From contig NZ_JADPQG010000002.1 in assembly GCF_015687175.1 (NCBI RefSeq), positions 310,001-374,000 on the forward strand: a DNA stretch of 64,000 nucleotides, read 5' to 3'. A program made the position numbers and the translations under genes. The notes under the pieces were generated by a model that saw only the letters and a program-made list of their open reading frames with translations, did no database searches and had not been told where the DNA came from. Positions 42,143-52,169 of this stretch are shown here, piece by piece (the first letter of the stretch is position 1; every line of letters starts with the position of its first letter). Source of the DNA: Reinekea sp. G2M2-21 (lineage in GTDB: Bacteria; Pseudomonadota; Gammaproteobacteria; Pseudomonadales; Natronospirillaceae).

Positions 42143-44638
42143 ATGGATTCTCAAGACAGCTTTTTCGAACAACACGCTATCCTGCAATCCAAATTGCGCT
42201 GTCCGGTAATTACCCTGAACAGTGTCGACCGATCTGCGCTCACGGAAAAGCTCCACGATGGTTTTCAGCGTGCCATCACCTTTGTCCAGGCACCTGCTGG
42301 GTTTGGGAAAACCACCGCCATTGCGCAATGGTTTACGCAGCTCGATCGACCCAAAGGATGGCTGGGCTTGGATGAACTGGATAACGACTTTCCGAAATTC
42401 ATTTCCTATGTATCTGCGTTAATAGAACAGGGTAACACCTTAGCCGACGTCACTACTGTCTTTCGCGACTGGTCGAAAATCAGTCCATCTCATACGGAAC
42501 AAATTGTCGCTAATTTCAGCAATCATCTGGCGCAGTACCCACAACGCCCGGTCATCGTTCTGGATGATTTCCATTGGATCACTGATCCAACACTCATCCA
42601 CTTTATCGAGCGCTTACTCAAGCACATCTGCCATCAAGTGCATTTGGTTTTAATCAGCCGAACAGCGCCCGCTTTGAATCTGCACGAGTTGATGTTGGCG
42701 GATCAAGTCCAGTTCATCACCACACACGAACTGAAATTTTCGGCGCACGAAATGCGACATTTTTTCAGCCATTACAATGACGAGGCTTTCCGACAACTGC
42801 AACCCCAGCTGTCCGACATGGCCGGTTGGCCAGCAGGATTGCAACTGTTCCGACTGGCTCGCGAGAACAAATTGCCCATGTCGCAAGAACAAGCGATGTT
42901 AAGCGACTATATCTTTGAAGAAATTATCCGCAACATGCCGGAACCCTTGTTAACAGCGACACTGAAAGCCGCCATCAGCCGCCGCTTTAACCGATCATTG
43001 CTGACGCTGCTGTGTCCCAATAGCAATGTTGATATGGTGCTGCGCGAACTAGAAACGCGCTACGCGTTTATTTCTGTCACCGGAACCACCGATCGTTGGT
43101 ACCGCTTCCACAGCCTCTTTCGTCAGGCGCTGATCGATTATTATCGCCGAACGGACCCGACCTCGTATCAGGCCACCGAACAGATCTGTGCTGACTGGTG
43201 GTTAAAACAAGCCTGCTACAGTGAAGCCGCGGAACATCTGATTCAGGTCGGTCATGAGCCGGTTATCGCCGCGTTCCTGCTTGATCACGGTTGGTCGTTT
43301 TATCGCAGTGGTCAGTACCGCTTACTGCAGCAATGCTTTGCCCAGCTGGCGCCAACCACCATCGCCAGGCACCCGACGCTGGCCCTGACACACGCCTGGT
43401 GGTTACTGATTCACGAAGACCCATTGCAAGCAAACCGCAGTATTCAAATGTCCGAAACCCATTCGTCATTGCAGGCCAGCGATCAGGCGTCCTACTGGGC
43501 AGTAAAGTCGGCCATCGCGGTGATCTTCGATGATTTTGTTGCCGCAGAAAATTGGGCGCAGAAATCGTTGAACAGCGCATCATCAGCGCGCCCCTGGGAG
43601 CGCTGTCACAGCTTTTTGGCGATCGCAGAAGCGCGCCTTAATCAATGTGACTTTCCTGGTGCAGAACAAGCATTGGTAGCCGCGAATCAGATTTGTCAGA
43701 CCGAACGCTACACCACCTTGTTAATACAGGTAATGTATTTGCATGCAGAGATTCATCTTGCGCGGGGCGACTGGGCGGACGCGCAGACGGTGCTCGAAAC
43801 TGCGTTGAGCTATGCCCGCGAGCGCGGCCTGTCGAGGTTATTTTCGATCGACCATCTGCAACGAACGTACGCCCGGGTTTTGCGCTTACGAGGCCAAACG
43901 GAGCAAGCCATCAGGGTATTAAAAACGACGGATATTTCAGAGCGACCGCTCGGTGATTACTGGCAGTTCCCGATTCTCATCGAGCAGCTGTCGACGCATC
44001 TTTTTTCAAATCAAGCCTCGGCATCGACCCAAGCGGACATCAGCAAGCGGATTCTGTATCTGGCCAGCACCTGTGATTTCAGCGTGAAATGGCAACTGTC
44101 GGCCGACCGAGCCCTGATTCTCTATTGGACACAACAGCAGGATCGGAAATCTCTGCGCTACCTGATACAACGTTATGAAAACATGAACTTCAATACGCGT
44201 CGGTTTAATCTGAATGCCCGGTTTAATCTCGCATTGGCAAAGCTCGGCTGCCACGATGTCGATACCGCGCGATCATTGCTACAGGAAGTGAGTGATGAAG
44301 CCACTGCGGTTGATTACCGCGAACTGCGTATTTTCTGCCAGGTGCTCATCAATCTGGCGGGGCAAAACATCAACCTCGACTTGCAAGCCAGCGCAGACAA
44401 AAACACGGCAGCACTGCGGCAACCCCTGTACCGACTGTTTAATGACCCGGAATGCGATACTGCACCGGCAACAGAGCAAAACGCACTGCTGACCAAAACC
44501 GAGCAAAAGGTGGCTTGTCTGCTGAAGCAGGGTCTGCAAAACAAGGAAGTGGCTGAAAAATTGAACATTCAACTGTCCACCGTGCGCAGCCACATCAAAT
44601 CCATCAACCGAAAACAGCGGTTGTCTACAACTCATTGA
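42143..44638 (+). CDS. MalT-type LuxR-family transcriptional activator
   Basis: 831 residues from the ATG at 42143. An N-terminal STAND ATPase: Walker A APAGFGKTT (residues 50-58), Walker B-like VIVLDDFHW, and RWYRFHSLFRQAL typical of MalT; a helical TPR-like sensor region of about 400 residues; and a C-terminal LuxR helix-turn-helix LTKTEQKVACLLKQGLQNKEVAEKLNIQLSTVRSHIKSINRK. Members bind an inducer and ATP and then activate promoters. The gene precedes a secreted lipase-like hydrolase and follows a starch-binding protein; either could be a target (inference). A weak GGGA precedes the start. Confidence 0.9.
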   Translation: MDSQDSFFEQHAILQSKLRCPVITLNSVDRSALTEKLHDGFQRAITFVQAPAGFGKTTAIAQWFTQLDRPKGWLGLDELDNDFPKFISYVSALIEQGNTLADVTTVFRDWSKISPSHTEQIVANFSNHLAQYPQRPVIVLDDFHWITDPTLIHFIERLLKHICHQVHLVLISRTAPALNLHELMLADQVQFITTHELKFSAHEMRHFFSHYNDEAFRQLQPQLSDMAGWPAGLQLFRLARENKLPMSQEQAMLSDYIFEEIIRNMPEPLLTATLKAAISRRFNRSLLTLLCPNSNVDMVLRELETRYAFISVTGTTDRWYRFHSLFRQALIDYYRRTDPTSYQATEQICADWWLKQACYSEAAEHLIQVGHEPVIAAFLLDHGWSFYRSGQYRLLQQCFAQLAPTTIARHPTLALTHAWWLLIHEDPLQANRSIQMSETHSSLQASDQASYWAVKSAIAVIFDDFVAAENWAQKSLNSASSARPWERCHSFLAIAEARLNQCDFPGAEQALVAANQICQTERYTTLLIQVMYLHAEIHLARGDWADAQTVLETALSYARERGLSRLFSIDHLQRTYARVLRLRGQTEQAIRVLKTTDISERPLGDYWQFPILIEQLSTHLFSNQASASTQADISKRILYLASTCDFSVKWQLSADRALILYWTQQQDRKSLRYLIQRYENMNFNTRRFNLNARFNLALAKLGCHDVDTARSLLQEVSDEATAVDYRELRIFCQVLINLAGQNINLDLQASADKNTAALRQPLYRLFNDPECDTAPATEQNALLTKTEQKVACLLKQGLQNKEVAEKLNIQLSTVRSHIKSINRKQRLSTTH

Positions 44639-44853
44639 ATCTACAAAATATGAATGATTTGTGAATGAATTGTCGTGAATCTTCGGAACGCGTAACTACA
44701 TCCCTACCTTTGCTCACAGGTTCCATCCCGGTATCGCTTATTTTTTGCACACCCTGAAAAAAGTCTTTAGCGTGCTCTTGCTCGATACGATGAGTGGGAA
44801 TAGAGAGTCAGCAGTTTCCCAACTGAACAACAAAAATAAAAAGGTGAGAAACA

Positions 44854-45939
44854 ATGAGAAACACAATCCTGCGATGGACGGCCACCGCGTGCCTGTTGAT
44901 GTTAGCCAGTGCCGGTTTTACGGCGACATGGCCAAATTCAGAGTTCAGTCAATTGCATTATGGCCTGTACTGGTTTGGTTATGACGACAACTGGGCAAAA
45001 GCGGTTCCGGGTCAAGCAAACCCCTATTACAACCAAAATAAAAAAACCCTGATTTACATTCACGGCTGGCAAAATGGCACTACGCCCAACAAAAGCCGCG
45101 AAACCTTTGATCGCAGCAGTGTCGGCGGCCCGAACACAGACCTGGCGGCCGCCTGGCTGAGCGCCGGGTATAATGTGGGCGTGCTGTATTGGAATCAATT
45201 TGCCGACGAAAGTGAGGTGAAGGATGCCGAAGCCAAAATCTGGACGACTAACGGACCCCGTGGTATGCGTTGGCGCAGGCTCGATGGCAGCTACAGCAGC
45301 ATGAACACGTCGGACAACGTAACGCGGCTATTGTACAACGACCTGAAAGCCAACATGTCCGGGTTCGCAGGTACTGAATTGCGGATTGCCGGCCATTCGC
45401 TGGGCAATCAGGTGGCGTTGGCACTGTCTGATCTGATCCGAGCTGACGTCAACGCTGGCAGGGTAACCAGTAAACTGTTGCCCAAACGGGTCGCGTTGCT
45501 GGACCCCTTTTATTCCAATGGCAGTAAGAGTTATCTCAATGGCGACTGGGCTGGAGAGCGATCGCGCTGGGCCGCCAACCGTTTGATCTCCGCTGGTGTA
45601 GCCATTGAGGCTTATAGATCCAGTTCAGTCACAAACACCGTGTTTGTAGGTGACGCCAACACCGCGTTAATGAAGAAGACTGCGTTTACTGAACTCAAAC
45701 CCTGGTATTTCCAGTCCTGGGAACAGGACAAGAAACACCACGCGGCAGCCTGGCACTACCTCTGGTCCTTCAGCTTCAACCCGCCAGCCATCAAGAACAG
45801 CAGTGCTGACGCAGCCAGTGCACAAACCAGCACCAGCCGGATCAAAGCGCTGATGTCCAGCACTCAGAAATTGGTGCATGACCTGGGCGCTTACTCGAAA
45901 TCCCCCAGCGATGACCGTTTTAAAACCGCCAGCAAGTAG
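44854..45939 (+). CDS. Secreted alpha/beta-hydrolase, lipase-like
   Basis: 361 residues. The signal peptide ends near ASAGFTATWP. The mature protein contains TLIYIHGWQNG (oxyanion hole), ELRIAGHSLGNQVALALSDLI (catalytic Ser in GHSLG), RVALLDPFY (the expected catalytic Asp) and a late His in the KKHHAAAWHYLWS segment, which resembles the pancreatic-lipase/lecithinase-like group of secreted bacterial lipases. The AAGGTGAG ribosome site is good. It is 215 bases after the MalT-type regulator and may be under its control. Confidence 0.85.
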   Translation: MRNTILRWTATACLLMLASAGFTATWPNSEFSQLHYGLYWFGYDDNWAKAVPGQANPYYNQNKKTLIYIHGWQNGTTPNKSRETFDRSSVGGPNTDLAAAWLSAGYNVGVLYWNQFADESEVKDAEAKIWTTNGPRGMRWRRLDGSYSSMNTSDNVTRLLYNDLKANMSGFAGTELRIAGHSLGNQVALALSDLIRADVNAGRVTSKLLPKRVALLDPFYSNGSKSYLNGDWAGERSRWAANRLISAGVAIEAYRSSSVTNTVFVGDANTALMKKTAFTELKPWYFQSWEQDKKHHAAAWHYLWSFSFNPPAIKNSSADAASAQTSTSRIKALMSSTQKLVHDLGAYSKSPSDDRFKTASK

Positions 45940-45947
45940 TCGGTATC

Positions 45948-45970
45948 GCCCACGCTGGCTCAGCGTGGGC
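45948..45970 (+). terminator. Stem-loop after the lipase-like gene
   Basis: GCCCACGCTG/CAGCGTGGGC forms a perfect 10-base stem with a 3-base loop, 9 bases after the stop codon. No U run follows, so it may be an mRNA end-stabilising hairpin or weak terminator. Confidence 0.6.
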
Positions 45971-46095
45971 ATCGCTTCCACAAGTCATTTCTGAACCCTT
46001 TTTTTTCCACGCATTTATTGGAGTCATTTCCCATACTTTCGATTAGAATACGGCGACTTTGTTAACCTTAAAAACGAATTTCAGGAAATCCGATC

Positions 46096-46662
46096 ATGCC
46101 AAAGGCCAGTGAGATCAAAAAAAACGCCGCCGTTGAATACAATGGCAAGACTTACATCGTTCACGACATTGAACGGTCTGTGCCACAGGGCCGCGCAGGT
46201 GGTAGCTTGTACCGCATGCGCATGTATGAAGTGTCGACTGGCTATAAAGTAGATGAAACCTTTAAAGATTCAGACATGCTGAACTTAGCAGACCTGGTCC
46301 GCCGCCCGGTCATGTTTTCATACGAAGACGGCGACGAATATGTATTCCTGGATTCCGAAGATTACACCCCATACAACCTGAATAAGTCGACCATTGCCGA
46401 TGAAGTCCCCTTTATTACTGATTCAGTCACCGGCATTCAGGTGATTCTGGTGAACGAAGCACCGGTTGCATTGGACATGCCAAGCAGTGTTGAACTGGTG
46501 ATCACCGAGACCGATCCGTCGATCAAGGGCGCATCTGCCACGTCGCGTACCAAGCCAGCAACACTGTCCACCGGCTTGGTCATTCAGGTTCCGGAATACA
46601 TCGCCACCGGCGAGAAAATCAAAATCAACATCGAAGAGCGCCGTTTTATCAGCCGCGCATAA
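46096..46662 (+). CDS. efpL: Elongation factor P-like protein EfpL (YeiP)
   Basis: 188 residues with the three-domain EF-P fold. The N-terminal KOW-like domain reads [46 protein letters not shown]; the loop tip carries Arg (PQGRAGG), where EF-P has a modified Lys, which marks the EfpL/YeiP paralogue. The rest ([64 protein letters not shown]) is typical. It rescues ribosomes stalled at proline-rich sequences. Start ATG 46096 with a CAGGAAATC leader; single gene. Confidence 0.94.
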   Translation: MPKASEIKKNAAVEYNGKTYIVHDIERSVPQGRAGGSLYRMRMYEVSTGYKVDETFKDSDMLNLADLVRRPVMFSYEDGDEYVFLDSEDYTPYNLNKSTIADEVPFITDSVTGIQVILVNEAPVALDMPSSVELVITETDPSIKGASATSRTKPATLSTGLVIQVPEYIATGEKIKINIEERRFISRA

Positions 46663-46678
46663 GAGATTCATTTCCCGA

Positions 46679-46710
46679 GCCAGGGACGCCCGTCACGAAC
46701 GTCCCTGGGC
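46679..46710. terminator. Stem-loop between convergent efpL and ATPase genes
   Basis: GCCAGGGACG/CGTCCCTGG(G)C makes a 10-base stem with an 11-base loop, between the stops of the two convergent genes; it could serve both strands. U runs are short. Confidence 0.6.
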
Positions 46711-46734
46711 TATTGTTGCCGTACAGCCGTCCCA

Positions 46735-49700
46735 TTAGCCCCGTGTGCGCGTGGTTTGTCGAACCACCGAATCCAGATCACGAATCTGCTGTGTGATTTC
46801 TTTCATCTTTTCGTGCGTGCGCAGATCGATATCCAGTTTTTTATCCATGGTGTGCATGATCGGGAATATGCTTTCCTCAATCGTAGTCGCCAGCACTTCC
46901 AAAATTTTCCCCAACCCCTGAACCGGTTCGTTCACGACTTCCACCGTTGGCTTGCTGGCAATGATAGCCTTGGCAATTTTTTCAAACGACTTTGCCAACA
47001 GGGCACTGTTATCGGGCACCGTAACAGGATCCGGTTTACTGGCCTCGACCGCCGCAATCAGTTTCGCCATCGCGGCCTGCTGCTCGGTGTTTGGCTGAGC
47101 CGCTGTAGAGGCCAATGCGCTTAAGCCATTGGCCAGGTCGGCCAATTGCGCGACAACCTTGCCACCAACATCGGCATCGTCGCCGCCCATGGCTTTGTTA
47201 CGCAGGAAGTCCTTCTTGATCTGCGTCCAACGTGTCGCTTGCTCGTCGGTCATATTGCCACGCAGTTCTGCCAGTTTGAGCAGGTTATCTTCGGCACCGG
47301 TGGTGAGCAGTTGCGCTTCGCCCAGATAGTGATCGGCGATCATTTGCATCAGCTCCTGCTGATTCATCACGGCCGATATTTTTTCCGTCATCTTATTCAT
47401 GTTGCGGTAACTGCCTTGCAACTTGAACGCGGGTTCGGTGCGGTATTTGTCATCCTGTGCAGCCGAGGCGATGTATTGTTTGTTGATCTTTAACACCACA
47501 TCCTGGACGACAAACATTTTGGCAATAATGCCGGTGATTTCCTGAATTTCAGCGCCACTGTACTGATGCGCAAGATCCGTTGCGGCTATATCGTGCCCCT
47601 GCGCCATCTTGATCAACTTGTAAGTGTCGTCCATCTCCCGAGTGGCCAATGGCGCCAATACAGGATTGGAAGTCAGTGCGTTTTCGATATAACTCAGCGC
47701 GAATTGTTCATCCATACCGCCCAGAATATCACCCAAATTATAGATATCTGCTCGGTTGGCGAGCATGTCCGGAATCTTGAAGGCTTCGCCGGATTCAGTG
47801 TAAGGGTTGCCCGCCATCACCACGCAGAATTTTTTACCACGCATGTCATAGGTTTTGGTTTTACCTTTCCACACGCCTTCTACACGACGGGTGCCGTCAC
47901 ACAGTGAAATAAATTTCTGCAGAAACTCTGGATGCGTGTGCTGAATATCATCGAGATACAGCATCACGTTGTTACCCATTTCCAACGCCAGATTCAGTTT
48001 TTCCAACTCCTGCCTAGCGGTCGCATTCGGTGCCTGCTGCGGGTCGAGTGACAACACATCGTGTCCCAGTGACGGGCAGTTGATCTTCATGAAGATCAAG
48101 CCCAGACGGTTCGCCACATATTCCATCAACGTGGTTTTACCGTAACCCGGCGGTGAGATCATCATCAACAAACCCATCAGGTCTGTTCGCTTAGAATCAC
48201 CCACGGTGCCCATCTGTTTTGCCAAATTATCGCCGATCAATGGCAGATAACTTTCGTTGATTAATCGGTTGCGCACGAACGATGCAAGTGGCCGTGCCTT
48301 GAATTCATGCAGACGCAGTTTATCGCGCTCGTCGCTGATGATGCGCTGACGTACATCCAAATACCGGTGGTAAGTCGGTACTACCACGGTACGGTGATGT
48401 TCGGTGCGTTCCAGAAAGTCATCAAGACTGAAACGTAACTCGCGATTTTGAATACGCGCGTGATCGCCCATCAGTCCATCAACGACGAGTTCAACATCCA
48501 CATCAAGGAAGCGATGCGTCATGTTCTGAGCGGTCAGAATCTGCGCACAGGCTTCCGGAACATAGCGCGCCAGATGGGTCAGTTGCTTGTTGTTGACCAG
48601 GGCCTGTAACCAGGCTCGGGTGAGCTTCCACTGTTCTGCGGGCAATGCCTGCAGTTTCGCAATCGATTGTTCGAACTGACGCCAACTGTCACCGGACATA
48701 GAACGCTGCAGCTCTTCACTGAGCTGACGACCGTATTGACTGATGATGATCTCCACCGGCTCACGCGCCAGTTCGGCAACCAGATAATCCGCGGCACGCG
48801 ATATCGTGAGGGCATCACAATCGATCGGATGCTGTTGTATAAAGCTGGTCAGTTCGCGGCCGATCTCGGCGGCCAATAACTGGCTCGCTTCATGGCTGGC
48901 AAACACAGCATTCATCTGCAAGGCAGACTGTGCTCGTTCTGGCCAACTTTTAAACTGGCCGTCATCTTGCTGCTGCAGATAGCTCCAGAACAGGGCAGCA
49001 ATGCCGCGACTCATTGGATCGAAACGCAATAGTTCTGCCAATGTCAGTGCTGGCATTACGGCGCGGAGAATCTTAGCGGCGTCGAAATCATGAATCCCTT
49101 TTTCATAGCCATCTTTGTAGCGAGGGCTGGCGAAGTCGCGTACCAGTGCACTCAACTGATCGTCTTCCGCGACCGCCTGACTGAGTTGGCCAAGCGACAG
49201 GCCATCGGTATGTTGTTCAGCGGCGTGTAGAATGAGGGCCGCCAAATATTCCGCCCTGTAGATGTTAGGCGTTTCCGACTCCAGGGACAATTCCCAATAG
49301 TCTTTCAGTGCCAGCAGTTCCGGATGCTCTATGGCTTCAAAATAGTTGGTTCCGGTTAAATGAATATTCAGCAGACCATTGCGCGGAATAATGGTGAGGT
49401 CCAGTTCCTGTGTGTTCACAGAAAACTTGTGTCGTGGACCCAGCTTGATCACATTGCCACCGGCTTCGTATATATCCGTTTTGTCGCGCAATGAACGCAA
49501 AGCCTGTTCTTTAATGGACTTGAGTCGGGCCTCAATATCGTCAGCTTTCACCGCCGCGTCCAGCTCTCGCAATGACTCTACCAAGTCTCTGATTTTAAGA
49601 ACCAGCGCGTCAGTGGCAAAATAGGTGTTCAGTTGATCGGCTTCGGTAAACTTAAGTGACCGCTTTTCAATCGAAGACAGCATACGGGCGGCAGCGTCGG

Positions 49701-52035
49701 TAACACTCTGTGCTTTGCGCTGTCGCTCATCAAGCAGTTGCTGTTTGTGACTTTCAAAAGACTCATAGACTTCTTCACGTTTGTCCATAATGTCGGTTAA
49801 AAACTGGTCGTAATCAGAGAACTGGCTTTCCAGCTCTTCCAGTTGCACCAACAAACGCGACAACTGCTCTTCGCATCTTTCCGGCGTTGTGGATAAGCCG
49901 AGCGCATTTACAATGCTCTGCGAAAATAATTTGAATTGCGCCCCAAATTGCGCCACGGCTTCGGACGAACCCAGGTTCTTCTGTTTGTGTTTGGCGTTGG
50001 CCTTGCTCTGGTTTAACTGAGCGTAAACACTGGAGACCGCGTCGATGATCTGCGTGCGAACAGTTGCATCGGCAACCTTCAACGTGTTCATCAGTTCCGT
50101 TAGTAAGTCTAAACCCGCTGCCGTCTGCTCAATCGCCTCGATGACCGGAGTCAGTTCGGCAATCGTTGCTGCTGTTTCAATCTCTTGATCAAGCTGGGTG
50201 ATCTTGTCAAAGTAGGGATTCAGCGCTTCGTCGCGCGATAAAAAAGTCACCGTTTGTTCCGACAGTGAAGCGTTGACCTTCTGTAAGTCAGCTTCCAGTT
50301 TGTCGATACGGGCTTGGTCAATGTAACGTAATTCACGGATAGTGATCAGGTGACCGCGCTGTTGACGAATCTGACTCAGGGCTTTGACGTACTCTTCTGC
50401 CGTCTGCCAGGAATCCGGACGAATCGATTGCAGCAGGGCCGTTTGCTTCTGTTCGGCCTCTGCCATCGCCTGCTTGGATTGCGCCTGGATGCTCTGAACT
50501 TTTTCAAATTCATCGATCACCAACTCGGAGGTTGCCGCGACCTCGCGTACCAGTTCGGCCAACGTTTTGCTTTCAACACTGTCGAGCCAATAGTGATCGT
50601 CAAATACTTTCTTGGCGGCTTTGCTCAGCTCTTCATAGAGTCGAGAGGAGACCGATTGACTGTCGATGCTGCGGCAAATACTAAATAGATCTGATACCCC
50701 ACGCACCAGGGCTGCGTTACCGATTTTGCCATAGAAGCTTTGGCTTTGTGGCTGGGTACTGGCGAACTCATCACTGACATAAGGCGTTTGCCAAACCTGC
50801 ATTGGGTGGACTCGGGTCGGCTCCGATTCCGCAGAAAAAATCACCAACCGGCCGTCTTCTGCCAGCGCATAGCCATGACCGAATATGGGGTTTTGCAGTT
50901 GTTTGGTGATCAGGTTGTAGGCGAACAGACCCACCACACCGTTGTTGGGTTCGTAGAAAACGTACAGCACGTCTTCGCCATTCGGCGAACGGATCATTCG
51001 CTGAAATTTGAGACCGTTTACATCCTCATCGAAGGCTTTGTATTCGCCATTCTGAAGGTAATAGCCGCCGGGGAAAATCAACCCGTGGTCTTCGGGCAAC
51101 TGGACACAGGATTCACCGATGGCATCCACGCGCATCACCTGCTCGTTCAGCGTGTTATAAATCAGGTATCGGGTTTTGGTTTCTTTATAAGGCAATACAC
51201 TGAGCAGGATAAGATGACCAACTTTAGCGTACGACAGTTTGCAGTCATCAAGGGATTGGGTGTCGTCATCCACCGGTTCTCGATAAATACCCAGACCATC
51301 TTCCGTGTTGTTTTCAATTTTAACCGTCAGGTCGCCACCGATGGTTTCCACAAAAACCGTATCCAGAACATTAATATGCGGATGACGACCGTTAACGATG
51401 TTGTCGCGAGTGGCTTCGGTCCATTCGAAATCGTAATGCGGTGGTGGTTGGATGTCTCGTTCACCGCGGTTATCAATGTAGGTGATGGTTTTACCATCCG
51501 CCGAAACACTCCAACGGAACACGCGTTGGTCGGACAACCGTTCACCAATTTGAAAGGCGGCCAGCAATTTACCGTCTTTCACCACCAATTGAATCAGTTT
51601 GGTGTTTTTGTAGTACCGGTACAGTTCGGAGAAATCATTAACGAAGCGGGTGTCTGTCAGAAAATGTTTGTTGTGCGAAACCGGCACCAGCTCAATGCCA
51701 TCGTCGGTTTCCTGCACGTCAAACAGGGCGAATACGTCATCTACTTTGGTTTCTTTTTTCAGTCCGATAAAAACGTTGTAGCCAAACAACAAATGCTCGC
51801 CGACCTGAACGATATCGCGGGCAATACAGTTGTTTTCAGTGCGCACGCGAGTACGGCCCTTAACGGCCAAATCCGACGAGCCGAACTCGGCTAGGCGGGC
51901 GTCGTTCAACTGCTTGGTACGCTGGTATAACTTGCTTCCCTGCTCAGCTAAACGCTTGCTGATGACTTCATAAGCGCCACCTTCGGCAACGGCGTTGTCA
52001 ACGGTATTGGCTTGCGGGTCGTTTGGCTGGGTCAT
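46735..52035 (-). CDS. Giant AAA+ ATPase (DUF3686 type, 'DNA repair ATPase')
   Basis: 1766 residues. An N-terminal beta-rich, propeller-like part of roughly 450 residues (DUF3686-like) is followed by long coiled coils (about 480-870), a helical region, and a C-terminal AAA+ domain with Walker A SPPGYGKTT (about residue 1295), Walker B MLYLDDIQH (about 1358), sensor VVMAGNPYTESGE and an Arg-finger region MLANRADIYNL; a final helical tail carries coiled coils. NCBI names such proteins DNA repair ATPase, but the evidence I can see argues for a membrane-stress role: it is the last gene of the DUF2170-PspA-YqiJ-YqiK run. It probably remodels the flotillin or PspA assemblies (inference). Confidence 0.85.
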   Translation of the reverse strand: MTQPNDPQANTVDNAVAEGGAYEVISKRLAEQGSKLYQRTKQLNDARLAEFGSSDLAVKGRTRVRTENNCIARDIVQVGEHLLFGYNVFIGLKKETKVDDVFALFDVQETDDGIELVPVSHNKHFLTDTRFVNDFSELYRYYKNTKLIQLVVKDGKLLAAFQIGERLSDQRVFRWSVSADGKTITYIDNRGERDIQPPPHYDFEWTEATRDNIVNGRHPHINVLDTVFVETIGGDLTVKIENNTEDGLGIYREPVDDDTQSLDDCKLSYAKVGHLILLSVLPYKETKTRYLIYNTLNEQVMRVDAIGESCVQLPEDHGLIFPGGYYLQNGEYKAFDEDVNGLKFQRMIRSPNGEDVLYVFYEPNNGVVGLFAYNLITKQLQNPIFGHGYALAEDGRLVIFSAESEPTRVHPMQVWQTPYVSDEFASTQPQSQSFYGKIGNAALVRGVSDLFSICRSIDSQSVSSRLYEELSKAAKKVFDDHYWLDSVESKTLAELVREVAATSELVIDEFEKVQSIQAQSKQAMAEAEQKQTALLQSIRPDSWQTAEEYVKALSQIRQQRGHLITIRELRYIDQARIDKLEADLQKVNASLSEQTVTFLSRDEALNPYFDKITQLDQEIETAATIAELTPVIEAIEQTAAGLDLLTELMNTLKVADATVRTQIIDAVSSVYAQLNQSKANAKHKQKNLGSSEAVAQFGAQFKLFSQSIVNALGLSTTPERCEEQLSRLLVQLEELESQFSDYDQFLTDIMDKREEVYESFESHKQQLLDERQRKAQSVTDAAARMLSSIEKRSLKFTEADQLNTYFATDALVLKIRDLVESLRELDAAVKADDIEARLKSIKEQALRSLRDKTDIYEAGGNVIKLGPRHKFSVNTQELDLTIIPRNGLLNIHLTGTNYFEAIEHPELLALKDYWELSLESETPNIYRAEYLAALILHAAEQHTDGLSLGQLSQAVAEDDQLSALVRDFASPRYKDGYEKGIHDFDAAKILRAVMPALTLAELLRFDPMSRGIAALFWSYLQQQDDGQFKSWPERAQSALQMNAVFASHEASQLLAAEIGRELTSFIQQHPIDCDALTISRAADYLVAELAREPVEIIISQYGRQLSEELQRSMSGDSWRQFEQSIAKLQALPAEQWKLTRAWLQALVNNKQLTHLARYVPEACAQILTAQNMTHRFLDVDVELVVDGLMGDHARIQNRELRFSLDDFLERTEHHRTVVVPTYHRYLDVRQRIISDERDKLRLHEFKARPLASFVRNRLINESYLPLIGDNLAKQMGTVGDSKRTDLMGLLMMISPPGYGKTTLMEYVANRLGLIFMKINCPSLGHDVLSLDPQQAPNATARQELEKLNLALEMGNNVMLYLDDIQHTHPEFLQKFISLCDGTRRVEGVWKGKTKTYDMRGKKFCVVMAGNPYTESGEAFKIPDMLANRADIYNLGDILGGMDEQFALSYIENALTSNPVLAPLATREMDDTYKLIKMAQGHDIAATDLAHQYSGAEIQEITGIIAKMFVVQDVVLKINKQYIASAAQDDKYRTEPAFKLQGSYRNMNKMTEKISAVMNQQELMQMIADHYLGEAQLLTTGAEDNLLKLAELRGNMTDEQATRWTQIKKDFLRNKAMGGDDADVGGKVVAQLADLANGLSALASTAAQPNTEQQAAMAKLIAAVEASKPDPVTVPDNSALLAKSFEKIAKAIIASKPTVEVVNEPVQGLGKILEVLATTIEESIFPIMHTMDKKLDIDLRTHEKMKEITQQIRDLDSVVRQTTRTRG

Positions 52036-52169
52036 GCGTTAATCCTTTAAAGACTATGTTAACTATTCGCCGCAGCCCTGAGCTGTGTCTGTCTGACACG
52101 GCACAGATCACGGCGATTTGGCGTAAGGAGACCTAACGATCACTTACGCCGTTTCAGCATACGATGCGA

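Noticed and set aside
50740-51894. 384-codon plus-strand frame
   Set aside because: Antisense to the N-terminal part of the giant ATPase; no ribosome site and Phe/Gly/Val-rich composition typical of a shadow frame.
51000-52035. Assignment of the giant ATPase as a DNA-repair protein
   Set aside because: No helicase, nuclease or DNA-binding motif is visible and the neighbours are membrane-scaffold genes; the database name is not supported here.
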